DNA of 23,468 bases from Desulfovibrionales bacterium (lineage in GTDB: Bacteria; Desulfobacterota; Desulfovibrionia; Desulfovibrionales; Desulfomicrobiaceae): contig JAAYGZ010000017.1 of NCBI GenBank assembly GCA_012727515.1, positions 1 to 23,468 of the forward strand. The letters run 5' to 3'. The position numbers were made by a program, and so were the translations under genes. Shown here piece by piece: positions 5,839 through 16,082 of this stretch. The first letter of the stretch is position 1. Each line of letters starts with the position of its first letter. Below the pieces are notes generated by a model. It ran no database searches. It saw only the letters and a program-made list of their open reading frames with translations, and was not told the origin of the DNA.

Positions 5839-7835
5839 AAAAATATCACCCTGATGCCCTGCGCAATATCGGCATTATTGCCCATATTGATGCCGGAAAA
5901 ACAACTCTTACGGAACGGCTCCTTTATTACGCGCATAAAATTCATAAAACCGGAGAAGTCCATGATGGCAACGCCACTATGGATTATCTGGAAGAAGAAC
6001 AAAAACGCGGCATTACCATTTCATCGGCCTGCACCACCATCCAGTGGAATGGAGCTGAGATCAGCATCATTGATACCCCTGGCCATGTGGATTTTAATGT
6101 CGAGGTTGAGCGGGCCTTGCGTGTCTGTGACGGAGCAGTGGTTGTCTTGTGCGGCATAAGCGGCATTGAATCCCAAAGTGAAACCGTGTGGCGGCAAGCC
6201 CAGAAATATGGCCTGCCCAAACTGGCTTTTGTCAATAAAATTGACCGCCCTGGCGCAGATTTCTGGCGCGTAACCCGTGAGCTTGGCCAGCGCTTTGGCA
6301 TTATCGCTCTGGCCATGACCATGCCTTCTGCTACAGAAGGCCGCCTTATAGACTGGATGCGTGGCCAGGCCCTGACCTTTGCTCCGGACGACCACGGCTC
6401 TACCGTCACCCTGCACGACCTTGACCCTGATGAAGCAGCACTGTGTGCTCAGGCCAGGCGGGACGCCCTGGAAGCTCTGGCAGATTTTGATGATGAACTC
6501 ATGGAACTGTACCTGGCTGACGCAGAGATTCCAGAGGTCTGTATTGTACGCGCCATTCGCACTGGCACCCTGGCCGGAACAGTGGTGCCGGTATTTTGCG
6601 GCAGTGCGTTAAAAAATTTCGGCGTCCAGCCAGTTATGGATGGAATAGTACGTTTTCTGCCCAATCCTGAACATTCCCACTCCCATAAGCATGTCCAGTC
6701 TCTTATTGCAGAACATGGTATTCAGGCTGATGGATTTGTCGGCTTTGTGTTCAAGGTGCAGTTTGATGGTGCGCATAAACGAAATTTCATTCGCGTCTAT
6801 AATGGCCAGGTTTCTGAAAACAGCGCAGTATATAATTCCCGGCGCAAGGCTTTTGAAAAAATCCATAAGCTCTATGCTGTGCACGCCAACAAACACGAGT
6901 CCATCACCCAGGCCAGGCCCGGAGAAATCGTTCTGGCCACAGGCCTGAAAGAATGCGTGACCGCTGATACCCTGTTTCACGGCAAGACAGATCTGCTGCT
7001 GGAGCATATTGATATTTTGCAACCCGTGCTCAATATCGCCCTGGTGCCTGGCAGCGCCAGTGACACGGAAAAACTGGAGCTGCTGCTTGAACGCTATGTG
7101 ATTGAAGACCCGACCCTGCGCTTTTTTACCGATGCTGATACAGAACAGCTCATTGTCTCTGGCCTGGGCGAACTGCATCTGGAAGTGCTGCTGGAGCGCT
7201 TACGCCGTGAAAGCGGAGTGGCCTTTCGCTATGGGAATCCTCAGGTTATTTTTCTGGAAACAATTCAGGCTCAGGCCAGTGCAGAATCCAGCTATAAAAA
7301 AACCTTTGGCGAACACATTCACCGCGCCCTGGTTCGGGTGGCAGTGAGCCCACGCGAGCGAGGCCAGGGCAATGTGTGTGTGGCAGATTGCGGCCCCGGC
7401 CCCTACACAGAAATTGCCCTTAAAGCCATGGAAGACGCCTTGCAGGCTGGCGTGGTCCAGGGCTGTGTGGTGGCGGATGTGCAGGCGCAGCTCATAGCCA
7501 TTGAACCATTTGAAAACAGTCTGACTGATCTTGGAGTGCGCATGGCCACGCTGGACGCCATGAAAGAAGCCCTGACCCAGGCCCGGCCCACAATTATGGA
7601 GCCACTTATGGATATGCGCCTGGGAATGCCTCCAGACTACGTGGGTGAGTGCGTTAATCTGCTGGGAGCCAAAAATGCGCGTATTCTTGATGTGCGCACA
7701 GGCGAGCATGACTGCGGCATTGTGGCCCTGGCCCCCATGCGGCAGTTGTTCGGATTTGCGACAGAACTGCGCTCGCGCACCAAGGGCAAGGCTTTTTATA
7801 CCCTGACTTTTGAGCGTTATGATGTGGTTGAATGA
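5835..7835 (+). CDS. EF-G-like translational GTPase (EF-G paralogue)
   Basis: Ribosome-associated GTPase of the EF-G family, 666 residues (housekeeping EF-G is usually about 690-700). The G domain is complete: AHIDAGKTT (16-24), switch I RGITISSA (58-65), DTPGH (80-84) and NKID (134-137). Domain II (FVFKVQFDG...), domain III with the signature SGLGELHLEVLLERL, domain IV, and domain V with LFGFATELRSRTKGKA follow. The domain IV tip is divergent: the usual KxxGGRGQ loop is replaced by KKTFGEHIHRALVR with a later RERGQGN. It stands away from rpsL-rpsG-tufA, so it is probably a paralogue and not the housekeeping factor. Whether it translocates, recycles ribosomes or relieves stalling cannot be told. 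The start overlaps the previous stop; a bidirectional terminator follows. Confidence 0.88.
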   Translation: MKKYHPDALRNIGIIAHIDAGKTTLTERLLYYAHKIHKTGEVHDGNATMDYLEEEQKRGITISSACTTIQWNGAEISIIDTPGHVDFNVEVERALRVCDGAVVVLCGISGIESQSETVWRQAQKYGLPKLAFVNKIDRPGADFWRVTRELGQRFGIIALAMTMPSATEGRLIDWMRGQALTFAPDDHGSTVTLHDLDPDEAALCAQARRDALEALADFDDELMELYLADAEIPEVCIVRAIRTGTLAGTVVPVFCGSALKNFGVQPVMDGIVRFLPNPEHSHSHKHVQSLIAEHGIQADGFVGFVFKVQFDGAHKRNFIRVYNGQVSENSAVYNSRRKAFEKIHKLYAVHANKHESITQARPGEIVLATGLKECVTADTLFHGKTDLLLEHIDILQPVLNIALVPGSASDTEKLELLLERYVIEDPTLRFFTDADTEQLIVSGLGELHLEVLLERLRRESGVAFRYGNPQVIFLETIQAQASAESSYKKTFGEHIHRALVRVAVSPRERGQGNVCVADCGPGPYTEIALKAMEDALQAGVVQGCVVADVQAQLIAIEPFENSLTDLGVRMATLDAMKEALTQARPTIMEPLMDMRLGMPPDYVGECVNLLGAKNARILDVRTGEHDCGIVALAPMRQLFGFATELRSRTKGKAFYTLTFERYDVVE

Positions 7836-7863
7836 GACAGATATAAGGCGGGGAGCAGATGAA

Positions 7864-7901
7864 AATCGCCGGACAAGACAGGTGCTTGTCCGGCGATTAT
7901 T
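7864..7901. terminator. Bidirectional intrinsic terminator between convergent genes
   Basis: A perfect 14-bp stem (7864-7877 with 7885-7898) has a 7-nt loop. The plus-strand side is followed by ATTGTTT, the minus-strand side by TTTTC. It lies 28 nt after the EF-G-like stop and only a few bases beyond the rubrerythrin stop at 7904, so it can end both transcripts. Confidence 0.88.
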
Positions 7902-7903
7902 GT

Positions 7904-8482
7904 TTACCAGTTTTCTGCCAGTTCCTCAAAATGGGCCTGCGGATGGTCACAGGCCGGACAGCGCTCTGCAGCCTTGGTGCCGCTGTGCACATAGCCACAG
8001 TTCAGACAGCGCCAGGTAATTTTTTCTGAACGGACAAAGACCCGTCCTTCCTGAATATTTTTGAGCAGGGCCAGGTAGCGGCGTTCGTGCTGCTTTTCTG
8101 CAACAGCAATGGCCTTCATGGCTCTGGCCACTTCTGGAAACCCTTCATCCTGAGCAATCTGGGCATATTCAGGATACATCTGCTCCCATTCATGATGTTC
8201 GCCACATGCGGCTTCCTGCAGATTTTCCGCAGTGGTGCCAATGCGACCGGCTGGAAATGCCGCTGTAATCTCTACATCTCCACCTTCCAGAAACTTGAAC
8301 AAGACCTTGGCGTGTTCCATTTCCTGATTGGCGGTTTCTGTAAAAATATCGGCAATCTGCACATAACCTTCTGTACGCGCCTGCTTGGCGTAATAGGTAT
8401 AGCGGTTGCGAGCCTGAGATTCCCCTGCAAATGCTGTCAGGATATTTTTTTCCGTCTGAGTACCTTTCAGTGATTTTGACAT
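7904..8482 (-). CDS. rbr: Rubrerythrin
   Basis: Cytoplasmic non-heme iron peroxidase that protects anaerobes by reducing hydrogen peroxide. The 192-residue protein is close to the 191 residues of Desulfovibrio vulgaris rubrerythrin. The four-helix diiron domain shows FAGESQARNRY near the N-terminus, NQEMEHAK, and VAEKQHERRY. A C-terminal rubredoxin-like Fe(Cys)4 domain follows with CLNCGYVHSG and CPACDHPQAHF. The ATG at 8482 follows GGAGGAC with a short spacer; the longer open frame upstream is not native. It is a single gene, convergent with the EF-G paralogue, and its leader region (8483-8843) has its own features. Regulation by a peroxide sensor such as PerR is plausible, but no PerR box could be identified with certainty. 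Confidence 0.97.
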   Translation of the reverse strand: MSKSLKGTQTEKNILTAFAGESQARNRYTYYAKQARTEGYVQIADIFTETANQEMEHAKVLFKFLEGGDVEITAAFPAGRIGTTAENLQEAACGEHHEWEQMYPEYAQIAQDEGFPEVARAMKAIAVAEKQHERRYLALLKNIQEGRVFVRSEKITWRCLNCGYVHSGTKAAERCPACDHPQAHFEELAENW

Positions 8483-8563
8483 ATGTCCTCCATTATTTAG
8501 TATGCAAAAATATGATGTAACAACTGTAACCACGCAGCTCAAAAACAAATGAATGCTCTATTC

Positions 8564-8577
8564 AACAAAATTTTGTT
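8564..8577. promoter_or_regulatory. Perfect AT-rich palindrome upstream of rbr (candidate operator)
   Basis: AACAAAATTTTGTT reads identically on both strands. It lies about 80 bp upstream of the rubrerythrin start, where an operator for a dimeric regulator (Fur/PerR, Rex or similar) could be placed. The regulator is not known; the call rests on symmetry and location only. Confidence 0.35.
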
Positions 8578-8742
8578 CGGAAAACACTGTTTACTTCGTT
8601 ATTCAAGGACTGCAACCATAAACAAAGCACATCAAGCTATAGAATATAGCAATCCATAATGACTGATAGGCCAGGTATTTCAGATTTATTATCGCTTCAA
8701 CTTCTTACGATTACGGATGGCACATTTGCTTTAAACAATGCT

Positions 8743-8771
8743 TTTCTAGCGCAGCCCATCTACCCTGTCAA
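8743..8771 (-). promoter_or_regulatory. Candidate sigma70 promoter reading toward rbr
   Basis: On the minus strand, TTGACA (plus-strand 8766-8771) is followed after exactly 17 nt by TAGAAA (8743-8748). The -35 is a perfect consensus and the -10 matches at 4 of 6. Transcription would start near 8736 and give a leader of about 250 nt before the rubrerythrin ATG. Confidence 0.4.
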
Positions 8772-8843
8772 GTTTTCAGCAATTATTCCCAATAAGAAAA
8801 CCTGCACTGTCCAGAAAACCGCTGCTTGGTCTGACGTGTGCCT

Positions 8844-9704
8844 TTACGCATCCTGGCCCTGAGCAACATGCACACGATACGCCTCCACAGTGTTGACCAG
8901 AAGCTGGGCAATGGTCATGGGACCAACTCCGCCAGGCACAGGGGTCATGGCCGAAGCCACAGACTCCAGCCCCGCATAATCACAGTCCCCGACCAGGCCC
9001 TGGTCTGTGCGATTAATGCCCACATCAATAACCACTGCGCCTGGCCGGACCATATCTGCGGTGACAAAATGCGGAATACCCACAGCCGCAATAACAATAT
9101 CTGCGTTGCGCACCTCGTTGGCAATATGCGCGGTTCGTGAATGGCAGATGCTTACCGTGGCATTGGCCTGCAAAAGCATAAGCGCCACAGGCTTGCCCAC
9201 AATATTGCTGCGCCCGATGACCACTGCCTTTTTTCCGGCCACATCAATGTCATACTTGGCCAGCAACGCCATGACCCCTGCTGGCGTACACGAGCGCAAG
9301 CACGGCAGGCCCAGGGTCAGACGGCCCATATTGACCGGGTGAAAGCCGTCCACATCTTTGGAAGGATCAATACGCTCCAGACAGCGCTGACTGTCCAGGC
9401 CCCTGGGCAGGGGCAGTTGCAGTAAAATACCATCAATGCCCGGGTCTGCGTTAAGGCGGGCAATGATGGCTTCCACTTCCTCCTGGGTCACATCTGCGGG
9501 CAGTCGAAAGCCCTCAGAACGAATGCCCACTTCAGCGCAGGCCCGCTCCTTGTTGCGCACATAAACCTGTGAAGCCGGGTCATCACCAACAAGCATCACC
9601 GCCAGGCCCGGTTCCCGGCCATGGTTTTTCCTGAGCACTTCAATCTGCCCGGCAAGCTCCTGGCGGATCAGAGCAGCTGTTGCTTTTCCATCAAGTTTAC
9701 GCAT
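8844..9704 (-). CDS. folD: Bifunctional methylenetetrahydrofolate dehydrogenase / methenyltetrahydrofolate cyclohydrolase
   Basis: It interconverts 5,10-methylene-, methenyl- and 10-formyl-tetrahydrofolate, and so supplies the formyl donor used by Fmt and by purine synthesis. The 286-residue protein is of standard length. Visible are the catalytic YVRNK motif ([11 protein letters not shown], near residues 50-60), [20 protein letters not shown], and the nucleotide-binding [14 protein letters not shown], then CHSRT. An in-frame ATG exists 18 nt upstream, but GAGG five nucleotides before the ATG at 9704 decides the start. It is the last gene of the CBS/ACT-trxB-coaX-eno-folD series. A hairpin in the 65-nt eno-folD gap may reduce its expression relative to eno. 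Confidence 0.95.
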   Translation of the reverse strand: MRKLDGKATAALIRQELAGQIEVLRKNHGREPGLAVMLVGDDPASQVYVRNKERACAEVGIRSEGFRLPADVTQEEVEAIIARLNADPGIDGILLQLPLPRGLDSQRCLERIDPSKDVDGFHPVNMGRLTLGLPCLRSCTPAGVMALLAKYDIDVAGKKAVVIGRSNIVGKPVALMLLQANATVSICHSRTAHIANEVRNADIVIAAVGIPHFVTADMVRPGAVVIDVGINRTDQGLVGDCDYAGLESVASAMTPVPGGVGPMTIAQLLVNTVEAYRVHVAQGQDA

Positions 9705-9720
9705 GAGATCCTCATTATGC

Positions 9721-9746
9721 AAAACGGCGCACCTGGGTGCGCCGTT
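9721..9746 (-). terminator. Hairpin between eno and folD (attenuator-like terminator)
   Basis: A perfect 11-bp GC-rich inverted repeat (9723-9733 with 9736-9746) would fold with a small apical loop. On the minus strand it is followed by TTTTGC, only a short T run. It ends about 18 nt before the folD start, leaving no space for a new promoter after it, so partial termination or RNA stabilisation is more likely than full termination. Confidence 0.6.
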
Positions 9747-9769
9747 CGTGTTTCACGGTAGAGCAAGCT

Positions 9770-11898
<2,129 letters not shown>

Positions 11899-11913
11899 TG
11901 GTCTGAGGCCTTG

Positions 11914-12870
11914 TTACTCAGGGCGCTGACACACTGCAGCGGCCTTGCAACCTTCCACATAATGAGCCGCTGCCAAGGCCGCCACACAGCCATCAGCCGC
12001 TGCCAGCACAATCTGGTTGGCGTATTTCTGACGCAGATCGCCCACAGCAAAAATCCCCGGCAAATTGGTCTCGCATTTTTCATCCGTGACCACATAACCC
12101 GTGGCATTCATCTTGACCCCGGCAGGAATAAGGGAATTATTGGGCAAAAAGCCCACAAAAATAAATACGCCATCCGCATCAACCTGCTGAACAGCATTTG
12201 TCTGCACATTTTTGAGCTTCACACCGGTCACGCCCTGGGCATCAGCAAGAATATCCGTGGCCACAGAATTAAGCACAGTGGTAATGCGTGGTTCGGCACA
12301 AACACGTTGTTGCAGGATGCGACTGCCCCGAAACTCATCCCGGCGATGCACCAGATAAACCCGCGCGCAGATTTTTGATAAATACAGGGCGTCTTCCAGG
12401 GCCGTGTCTCCACCACCAATAACCACCACGGTTTTATTGCGGAAAAAGAACCCGTCACACGTAGCGCAGTAGGACACGCCTTTGCCGAAGTTTTCTGTTT
12501 CTCCGGGAATGGAGAGTTTGCGGGCCGTGCCTCCGGCAGCCAGAATAACCGCGTGCGTGTGCAGGGTTGTGCCATCGCCTAAAATCACTTCATGGTAATC
12601 CACCCCAGGGGCCACGCTGGTCACTTCAGCTTCGCGCATTTCCAGACCATAGCCTTTGGCATGGTTCAGGAATTTCTCGCACAGCTCAAACCCGCCAATA
12701 GCCTCAATACCAGGGTAGTTTTCCACGTCTTTGGTCAGGGCCACCTGGCCGCCAGGCATTCCTTTTTCCACCAGCACCGTGTTCAAAGCCGCCCGCATGG
12801 CGTAAATTCCTGCGGACAGACCAGCAGGACCACCACCCACAATGACCAGATCATATAACTCTGTTCCCAC
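11914..12870 (-). CDS. trxB: Thioredoxin-disulfide reductase
   Basis: FAD flavoprotein that passes electrons from NADPH to thioredoxin. The 318-residue protein has the FAD loop GGGPAGLSAG (12-21), the redox pair CATC (Cys135 and Cys138), the nucleotide-binding GGGDTALEDA (152-161) and VHRRDEFR (174-181), whose arginines favour NADPH, and the terminal FAVGDLRQK. It starts with GTG at 12870, preceded by AAGGAG at a 6-nt spacing. The C-terminus GCKAAAVCQRPE is a little longer than usual. It lies 45 nt after the CBS/ACT gene and is followed closely by coaX, so these form one transcription unit. Confidence 0.96.
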   Translation of the reverse strand: MGTELYDLVIVGGGPAGLSAGIYAMRAALNTVLVEKGMPGGQVALTKDVENYPGIEAIGGFELCEKFLNHAKGYGLEMREAEVTSVAPGVDYHEVILGDGTTLHTHAVILAAGGTARKLSIPGETENFGKGVSYCATCDGFFFRNKTVVVIGGGDTALEDALYLSKICARVYLVHRRDEFRGSRILQQRVCAEPRITTVLNSVATDILADAQGVTGVKLKNVQTNAVQQVDADGVFIFVGFLPNNSLIPAGVKMNATGYVVTDEKCETNLPGIFAVGDLRQKYANQIVLAAADGCVAALAAAHYVEGCKAAAVCQRPE

Positions 12871-12915
12871 AATATGCTCCTTGTGCCGCCCGTGCAGAGC
12901 AGCGTAGCGTGATAC

Positions 12916-13569
12916 TTATGCCCATTCCTTGGCAAATCGTTCAGGCCCGACAATTTTATAGCCTTTGTCACGAACTGCCTGCTCAACCTGGGCCGGAGTA
13001 TCTGTTGCAATGCGAAAAACCAGCAAGCGTAAATTGCCCCGAAAAAATGTGGACGTGGACAAGATATTAATGCCCATATCTACAAAGAGTCGGCTCAGTT
13101 CAGCCATCAGGCCTTTTCTGTCTTCCACTTCAATGGCAATACGATGTCCGCCCAGGGCCAGGCCCATTTCCTCTATCAGCACGGCCAGCATGGAACTGCG
13201 GCTCAGATAGCCTTTGAGATGTCCGCGCTCATCCACCACAGCCAGGCCAGCCAGATCCTGATCGTGCATGATTTTGGCCGCCACTTCAATCTCGGTTTCC
13301 GGGCGCACAGTAGGCATTTCGCGCCGAATCAGATCTTTGACTGTCATTTTGGAGAGCAGATAATTGAGTTCATGCTTGCTGAAGGTTGTGGCGCTGGAAG
13401 GCAGGGCCGTGCGAATATCCTGCATATGCACGCAGCCTTTGAGGATTCCGTCTTCGACCACCAGCAAAATCCATAACTTATGCGCTTCCATCATCCGATC
13501 CGCCTTGGTAATCAGCGTGTCAGCAGTAATGGTGGGCACATGTTTATACATGGCAAGACCTACGTACAT
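12916..13569 (-). CDS. CBS-CBS-ACT domain protein (AcuB-like)
   Basis: The 217-residue protein has two CBS domains (about residues 7-58 and 77-133) followed by a C-terminal ACT domain (about 142-210, starting HRIAIEVEDRKGLMAELSRLF). Tandem CBS domains bind adenine nucleotides, and ACT domains usually bind amino acids or other small ligands, so a sensory or regulatory role is likely. The partner is unknown. It resembles AcuB-type proteins, whose own function is not well fixed. Start ATG 13569, with AAGGAG upstream. It heads the operon with trxB, coaX, eno and folD, so it may report energy status to central metabolism, but this is inference. Confidence 0.85.
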   Translation of the reverse strand: MYVGLAMYKHVPTITADTLITKADRMMEAHKLWILLVVEDGILKGCVHMQDIRTALPSSATTFSKHELNYLLSKMTVKDLIRREMPTVRPETEIEVAAKIMHDQDLAGLAVVDERGHLKGYLSRSSMLAVLIEEMGLALGGHRIAIEVEDRKGLMAELSRLFVDMGINILSTSTFFRGNLRLLVFRIATDTPAQVEQAVRDKGYKIVGPERFAKEWA

Positions 13570-13712
13570 ACGGTATTCTCCTTGGATATGCGCGTTGGAT
13601 TCCAGGTCAGCCCTGCCAGTGACAAGCCCTTAGCTTGTATGCTAGGCACTTGGTTCCATTCGCGGAAATCATGGTTTTGAAGAAAATGATGCCGACCCGT
13701 AGCCATATAATC
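13570..13712. promoter_or_regulatory. Divergent promoter region between the CBS/ACT operon and the LysM gene
   Basis: This 143-bp stretch separates two divergently read units and must carry promoters for both, or be inside the N-terminus of the LysM gene if that begins further upstream. TTGTCA-like and GTGACA-like hexamers near 13618-13627 are visible, but no properly spaced -10 partner stands out. Position is the main support. Confidence 0.35.
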
Positions 13713-15365
13713 ATGAAAACACCCGTTCTCCTTATTCTTGGCCTGTGCCTTCTGACAAGTCTTTGCACCCCGGCATTTTCAGAAAAGCCGTTACGCTTTT
13801 TTTTTGAAAAAACAGCAACCACAGAATCTGCGCCCCTTCCTGCCTATACCGTGCGTTCAGGAGACTGGCTGATTAAAATTCTTGTTCAGCATGGCTATAC
13901 CCAGGCAGAAATAGCCCGCATGATGCCTGCCATCCAGGATTTAAATCCACATATTGCCGATCTCAATGCCTTGCGCCCGGGCCAGGCCCTGTATCTGCCG
14001 CCACCCCCTGCCAGGCAACCCGGAATTCCCGCTCCGGAAAAAAAGGCAACGTCACCATCTTCGCTCCTACACAAGCCCTATGTGGTTCGCGCTGGCGATA
14101 CCCTGACCAGTGTGCTCCAGCAACAAGGAATCCCTGCTGCGCTGATTTATTCCAAATATGTTGCACAATTCAAAGAACTTAATCCTGAGGTCAATAATAC
14201 CGATGCGCTACGCGCTGGCCAGCATCTTCTTTTACCCCTGGTGGACCCGGCTGATCTGGGCCTGATAGCTGCTATGCCCACACGCGCCACGTCAGGAAAG
14301 GCCACCAGCGTTTTGCCGCCCCCTGTTTCTGTAACAGGAACCAGACCAGTGTTATTGCCAGCGCCCTGGCCAGCAAACGCCACCCTGGCCCTGAACGCAA
14401 CCAGTACGCACAATGCCACGTTGGCAGAGCCACCAGCCCCGGTGCATACGCCCTTTATTCCCACCAATGCCATATCCTCAACACTCCAACCAGACACTGG
14501 CCTGAACTATGTCCGCACTGTACTTAAACAGATGCGCTTTACCTTTGTTTCCGGCGACGAAGAAATGTATCCCACGCCTGGTGGCGCATGGCTGCATGTG
14601 AATCTGCATGAAACGCCCCTTGCGACCACGCCGTGGGGGAAAAAGATTATTTTCTGCCCCATCCCCAAAAGTGCGGACTGGACAGCCAAAGCAGCGTCTC
14701 TGGGTATGCAGCTCTGCTCTGTGCCTGCTGACTGGGCCTTGCCTGCAACGCTTACAGCCCTGGCCCGCGCATATCCTGATCAGCTGCGGGTGTGGGAACA
14801 AGGCCGGGAACTGAGCCTGTCTCGCAAAGCCATGGGCCTGACCGTAAGCGCCCCGCTTATCTGCATTGTGCAGCAGGCAGAGCAGCAGCGCGTGCATATT
14901 CTCTGGTCCAGGCACAGCCAGGAAGAACGGCCCCTGCCCCAGGACCTTCCTGAAGTGCTGCACACCCTGGATGTGCATATTATTGAGCTGGATCATTTGA
15001 ACAGCCTGTCCCGCTTACCCGCTAAACCGCGCCAGGCCGTGTACGTGCCCCAGGCCGCGCCCCTGGATATTCTGCGCACCCTGCGCCTGGAAAATGCAGA
15101 GCAGATCACAGGTCCAACATTACCCACCACGCTTGGAGCTTTGCTGCATGTGCTGCGTAGCCACGACATGCTGCGTCAGGGCGTCGCCACCATGAACTGG
15201 GCTGCTGGTACGGATCGGCGCCTGAGTCTGCATGTTCCGACCTGGCTGGTCGGGCCTGCAGGGAGCAAGGTAATTCTTATTGACCGCCGTTTCAGCGAGC
15301 CAGCCCTGGTTTCGCTTCTGGCCCAGGAAGGCTATTCCTGTTTTGTTCTTCCTCCATCTTTTTAA
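13713..15365 (+). CDS. Secreted protein with two LysM domains and an unknown C-terminal region
   Basis: The 550-residue protein begins with a signal peptide (MKTPVLLILGLCLLTSL, probable cleavage after AFS at residue 23). Two LysM domains follow (about 45-96, starting YTVRSGDW, and about 123-175, starting YVVRAGDT), both of the longer form with ...LNALRPGQALYLP endings; LysM domains bind peptidoglycan or related glycans. A Pro/Ala/Thr-rich linker (about 178-270) leads to a roughly 270-residue C-terminal region (from LNYVRTVLKQMRFTF) that I do not recognise and that lacks an evident catalytic motif. It is likely periplasmic or wall-associated. The frame opens at 13635; ATGs at 13671 and 13686 are alternatives, but 13713 gives the cleanest signal peptide. 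A second unknown gene follows after 9 nt. Confidence 0.8.
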   Translation: MKTPVLLILGLCLLTSLCTPAFSEKPLRFFFEKTATTESAPLPAYTVRSGDWLIKILVQHGYTQAEIARMMPAIQDLNPHIADLNALRPGQALYLPPPPARQPGIPAPEKKATSPSSLLHKPYVVRAGDTLTSVLQQQGIPAALIYSKYVAQFKELNPEVNNTDALRAGQHLLLPLVDPADLGLIAAMPTRATSGKATSVLPPPVSVTGTRPVLLPAPWPANATLALNATSTHNATLAEPPAPVHTPFIPTNAISSTLQPDTGLNYVRTVLKQMRFTFVSGDEEMYPTPGGAWLHVNLHETPLATTPWGKKIIFCPIPKSADWTAKAASLGMQLCSVPADWALPATLTALARAYPDQLRVWEQGRELSLSRKAMGLTVSAPLICIVQQAEQQRVHILWSRHSQEERPLPQDLPEVLHTLDVHIIELDHLNSLSRLPAKPRQAVYVPQAAPLDILRTLRLENAEQITGPTLPTTLGALLHVLRSHDMLRQGVATMNWAAGTDRRLSLHVPTWLVGPAGSKVILIDRRFSEPALVSLLAQEGYSCFVLPPSF

Positions 15366-15374
15366 GAGTACATC

Positions 15375-15698
15375 ATGCCGCATATTTTTTGTGTGTATGG
15401 CCATCTGACTGGCCTGGATCAAGCAAGTCTGCGTCTCTGTCAGGAACTTTTGTCAGGATATGAATGCACGGCCCAGGACAGCGTGCTCGATTTTATCCAT
15501 GAAGGCCACTATATTGACGCTCAGGCAGACCTGGACGCCCTGGTCGCAGCCCTGCCGCCCACAGCGCGGGGCATTATTGATATTATTGATCATATGGAAT
15601 GGGAAATGTTTCGCTGCACTGTGCGCGACAAGGCGCTGCACACAGAGCGCATTGCGCTGGACAATGCCCTGGACACGGCATACGCGACAGAGCGCTGA
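15375..15698 (+). CDS. Small uncharacterised protein upstream of hypA
   Basis: The 107-residue protein is not recognised. It is acidic, predicted soluble, with a His/Tyr-rich middle (FIHEGHYIDAQADLDALVAALPP) and IIDIIDHMEWEMFRC. No domain, metal motif or signal peptide is evident. It begins 9 nt after the LysM gene and ends 20 nt before hypA, so it is probably cotranscribed with the nickel-maturation genes. The ribosome site is weak. Coding status is supported by the tight fit between neighbours and normal composition. Confidence 0.65.
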   Translation: MPHIFCVYGHLTGLDQASLRLCQELLSGYECTAQDSVLDFIHEGHYIDAQADLDALVAALPPTARGIIDIIDHMEWEMFRCTVRDKALHTERIALDNALDTAYATER

Positions 15699-15718
15699 AA
15701 AAGAGAAAAGGAGTCAGA

Positions 15719-16069
15719 ATGCACGAATTATCCATTGCCGAAAGCCTGATTAAAATCATCAGCGAAGAAATGCACAAACATGGCCTGCGCAAGCTCCTTT
15801 CTGTGCAGATTGTCTATGGTCAGATTTCGGCCATTGTGCCTGAAGCCCTGGAAACAGCCTTTGAGATCCTGACCCACGGCACAGACCTGGCCGGAGCGCA
15901 GATAGGGATCACAGTAAAGCCAATGGTCGTGCGCTGTCAGCGGTGTGGCCGGGAATTCAGCCCAAGCCACGATGTGCGACTGGCCCCCTGCCCGGACTGT
16001 GGCGAAGACATCGGGCATTCCATTATTTCAGGCCGTGAACTGTATATTGATCATATTGAAGCTGAATAA
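15719..16069 (+). CDS. hypA: Hydrogenase nickel incorporation protein HypA
   Basis: HypA delivers nickel, with HypB, to the large subunit of [NiFe] hydrogenases. The 116-residue protein starts with the invariant nickel-binding MHE motif (MHELSIAESLI) and has the zinc site CQRC (73-76) and CPDC (91-94). The ATG at 15719 follows AAAGGAG and leaves the Met-His-Glu amino end in place, which fixes the start. hypB follows after 13 nt. The hydrogenase structural genes and other hyp genes are not in this window. Confidence 0.96.
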   Translation: MHELSIAESLIKIISEEMHKHGLRKLLSVQIVYGQISAIVPEALETAFEILTHGTDLAGAQIGITVKPMVVRCQRCGREFSPSHDVRLAPCPDCGEDIGHSIISGRELYIDHIEAE

Positions 16070-16082
16070 CGAGGAGAAAGAT

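Larger units (their letters stand above)
8483..8843. other. AT-rich 361-bp intergenic region upstream of rubrerythrin
   Basis: No convincing gene lies here. Open frames on both strands are short, lack ribosome sites or have non-native composition; the longest, 67 codons at 8659-8862, runs into the end of folD. What it does hold is the rubrerythrin ribosome site, a perfect 14-bp palindrome (8564-8577), and a sigma70-like minus-strand promoter (8743-8771). It could be a long rbr leader or encode a small RNA. Confidence 0.5.

Noticed and set aside
8659..8862. 67-codon open frame on the plus strand
   Set aside because: It lacks a ribosome site, has no recognisable motif and runs into the antisense of the folD end.
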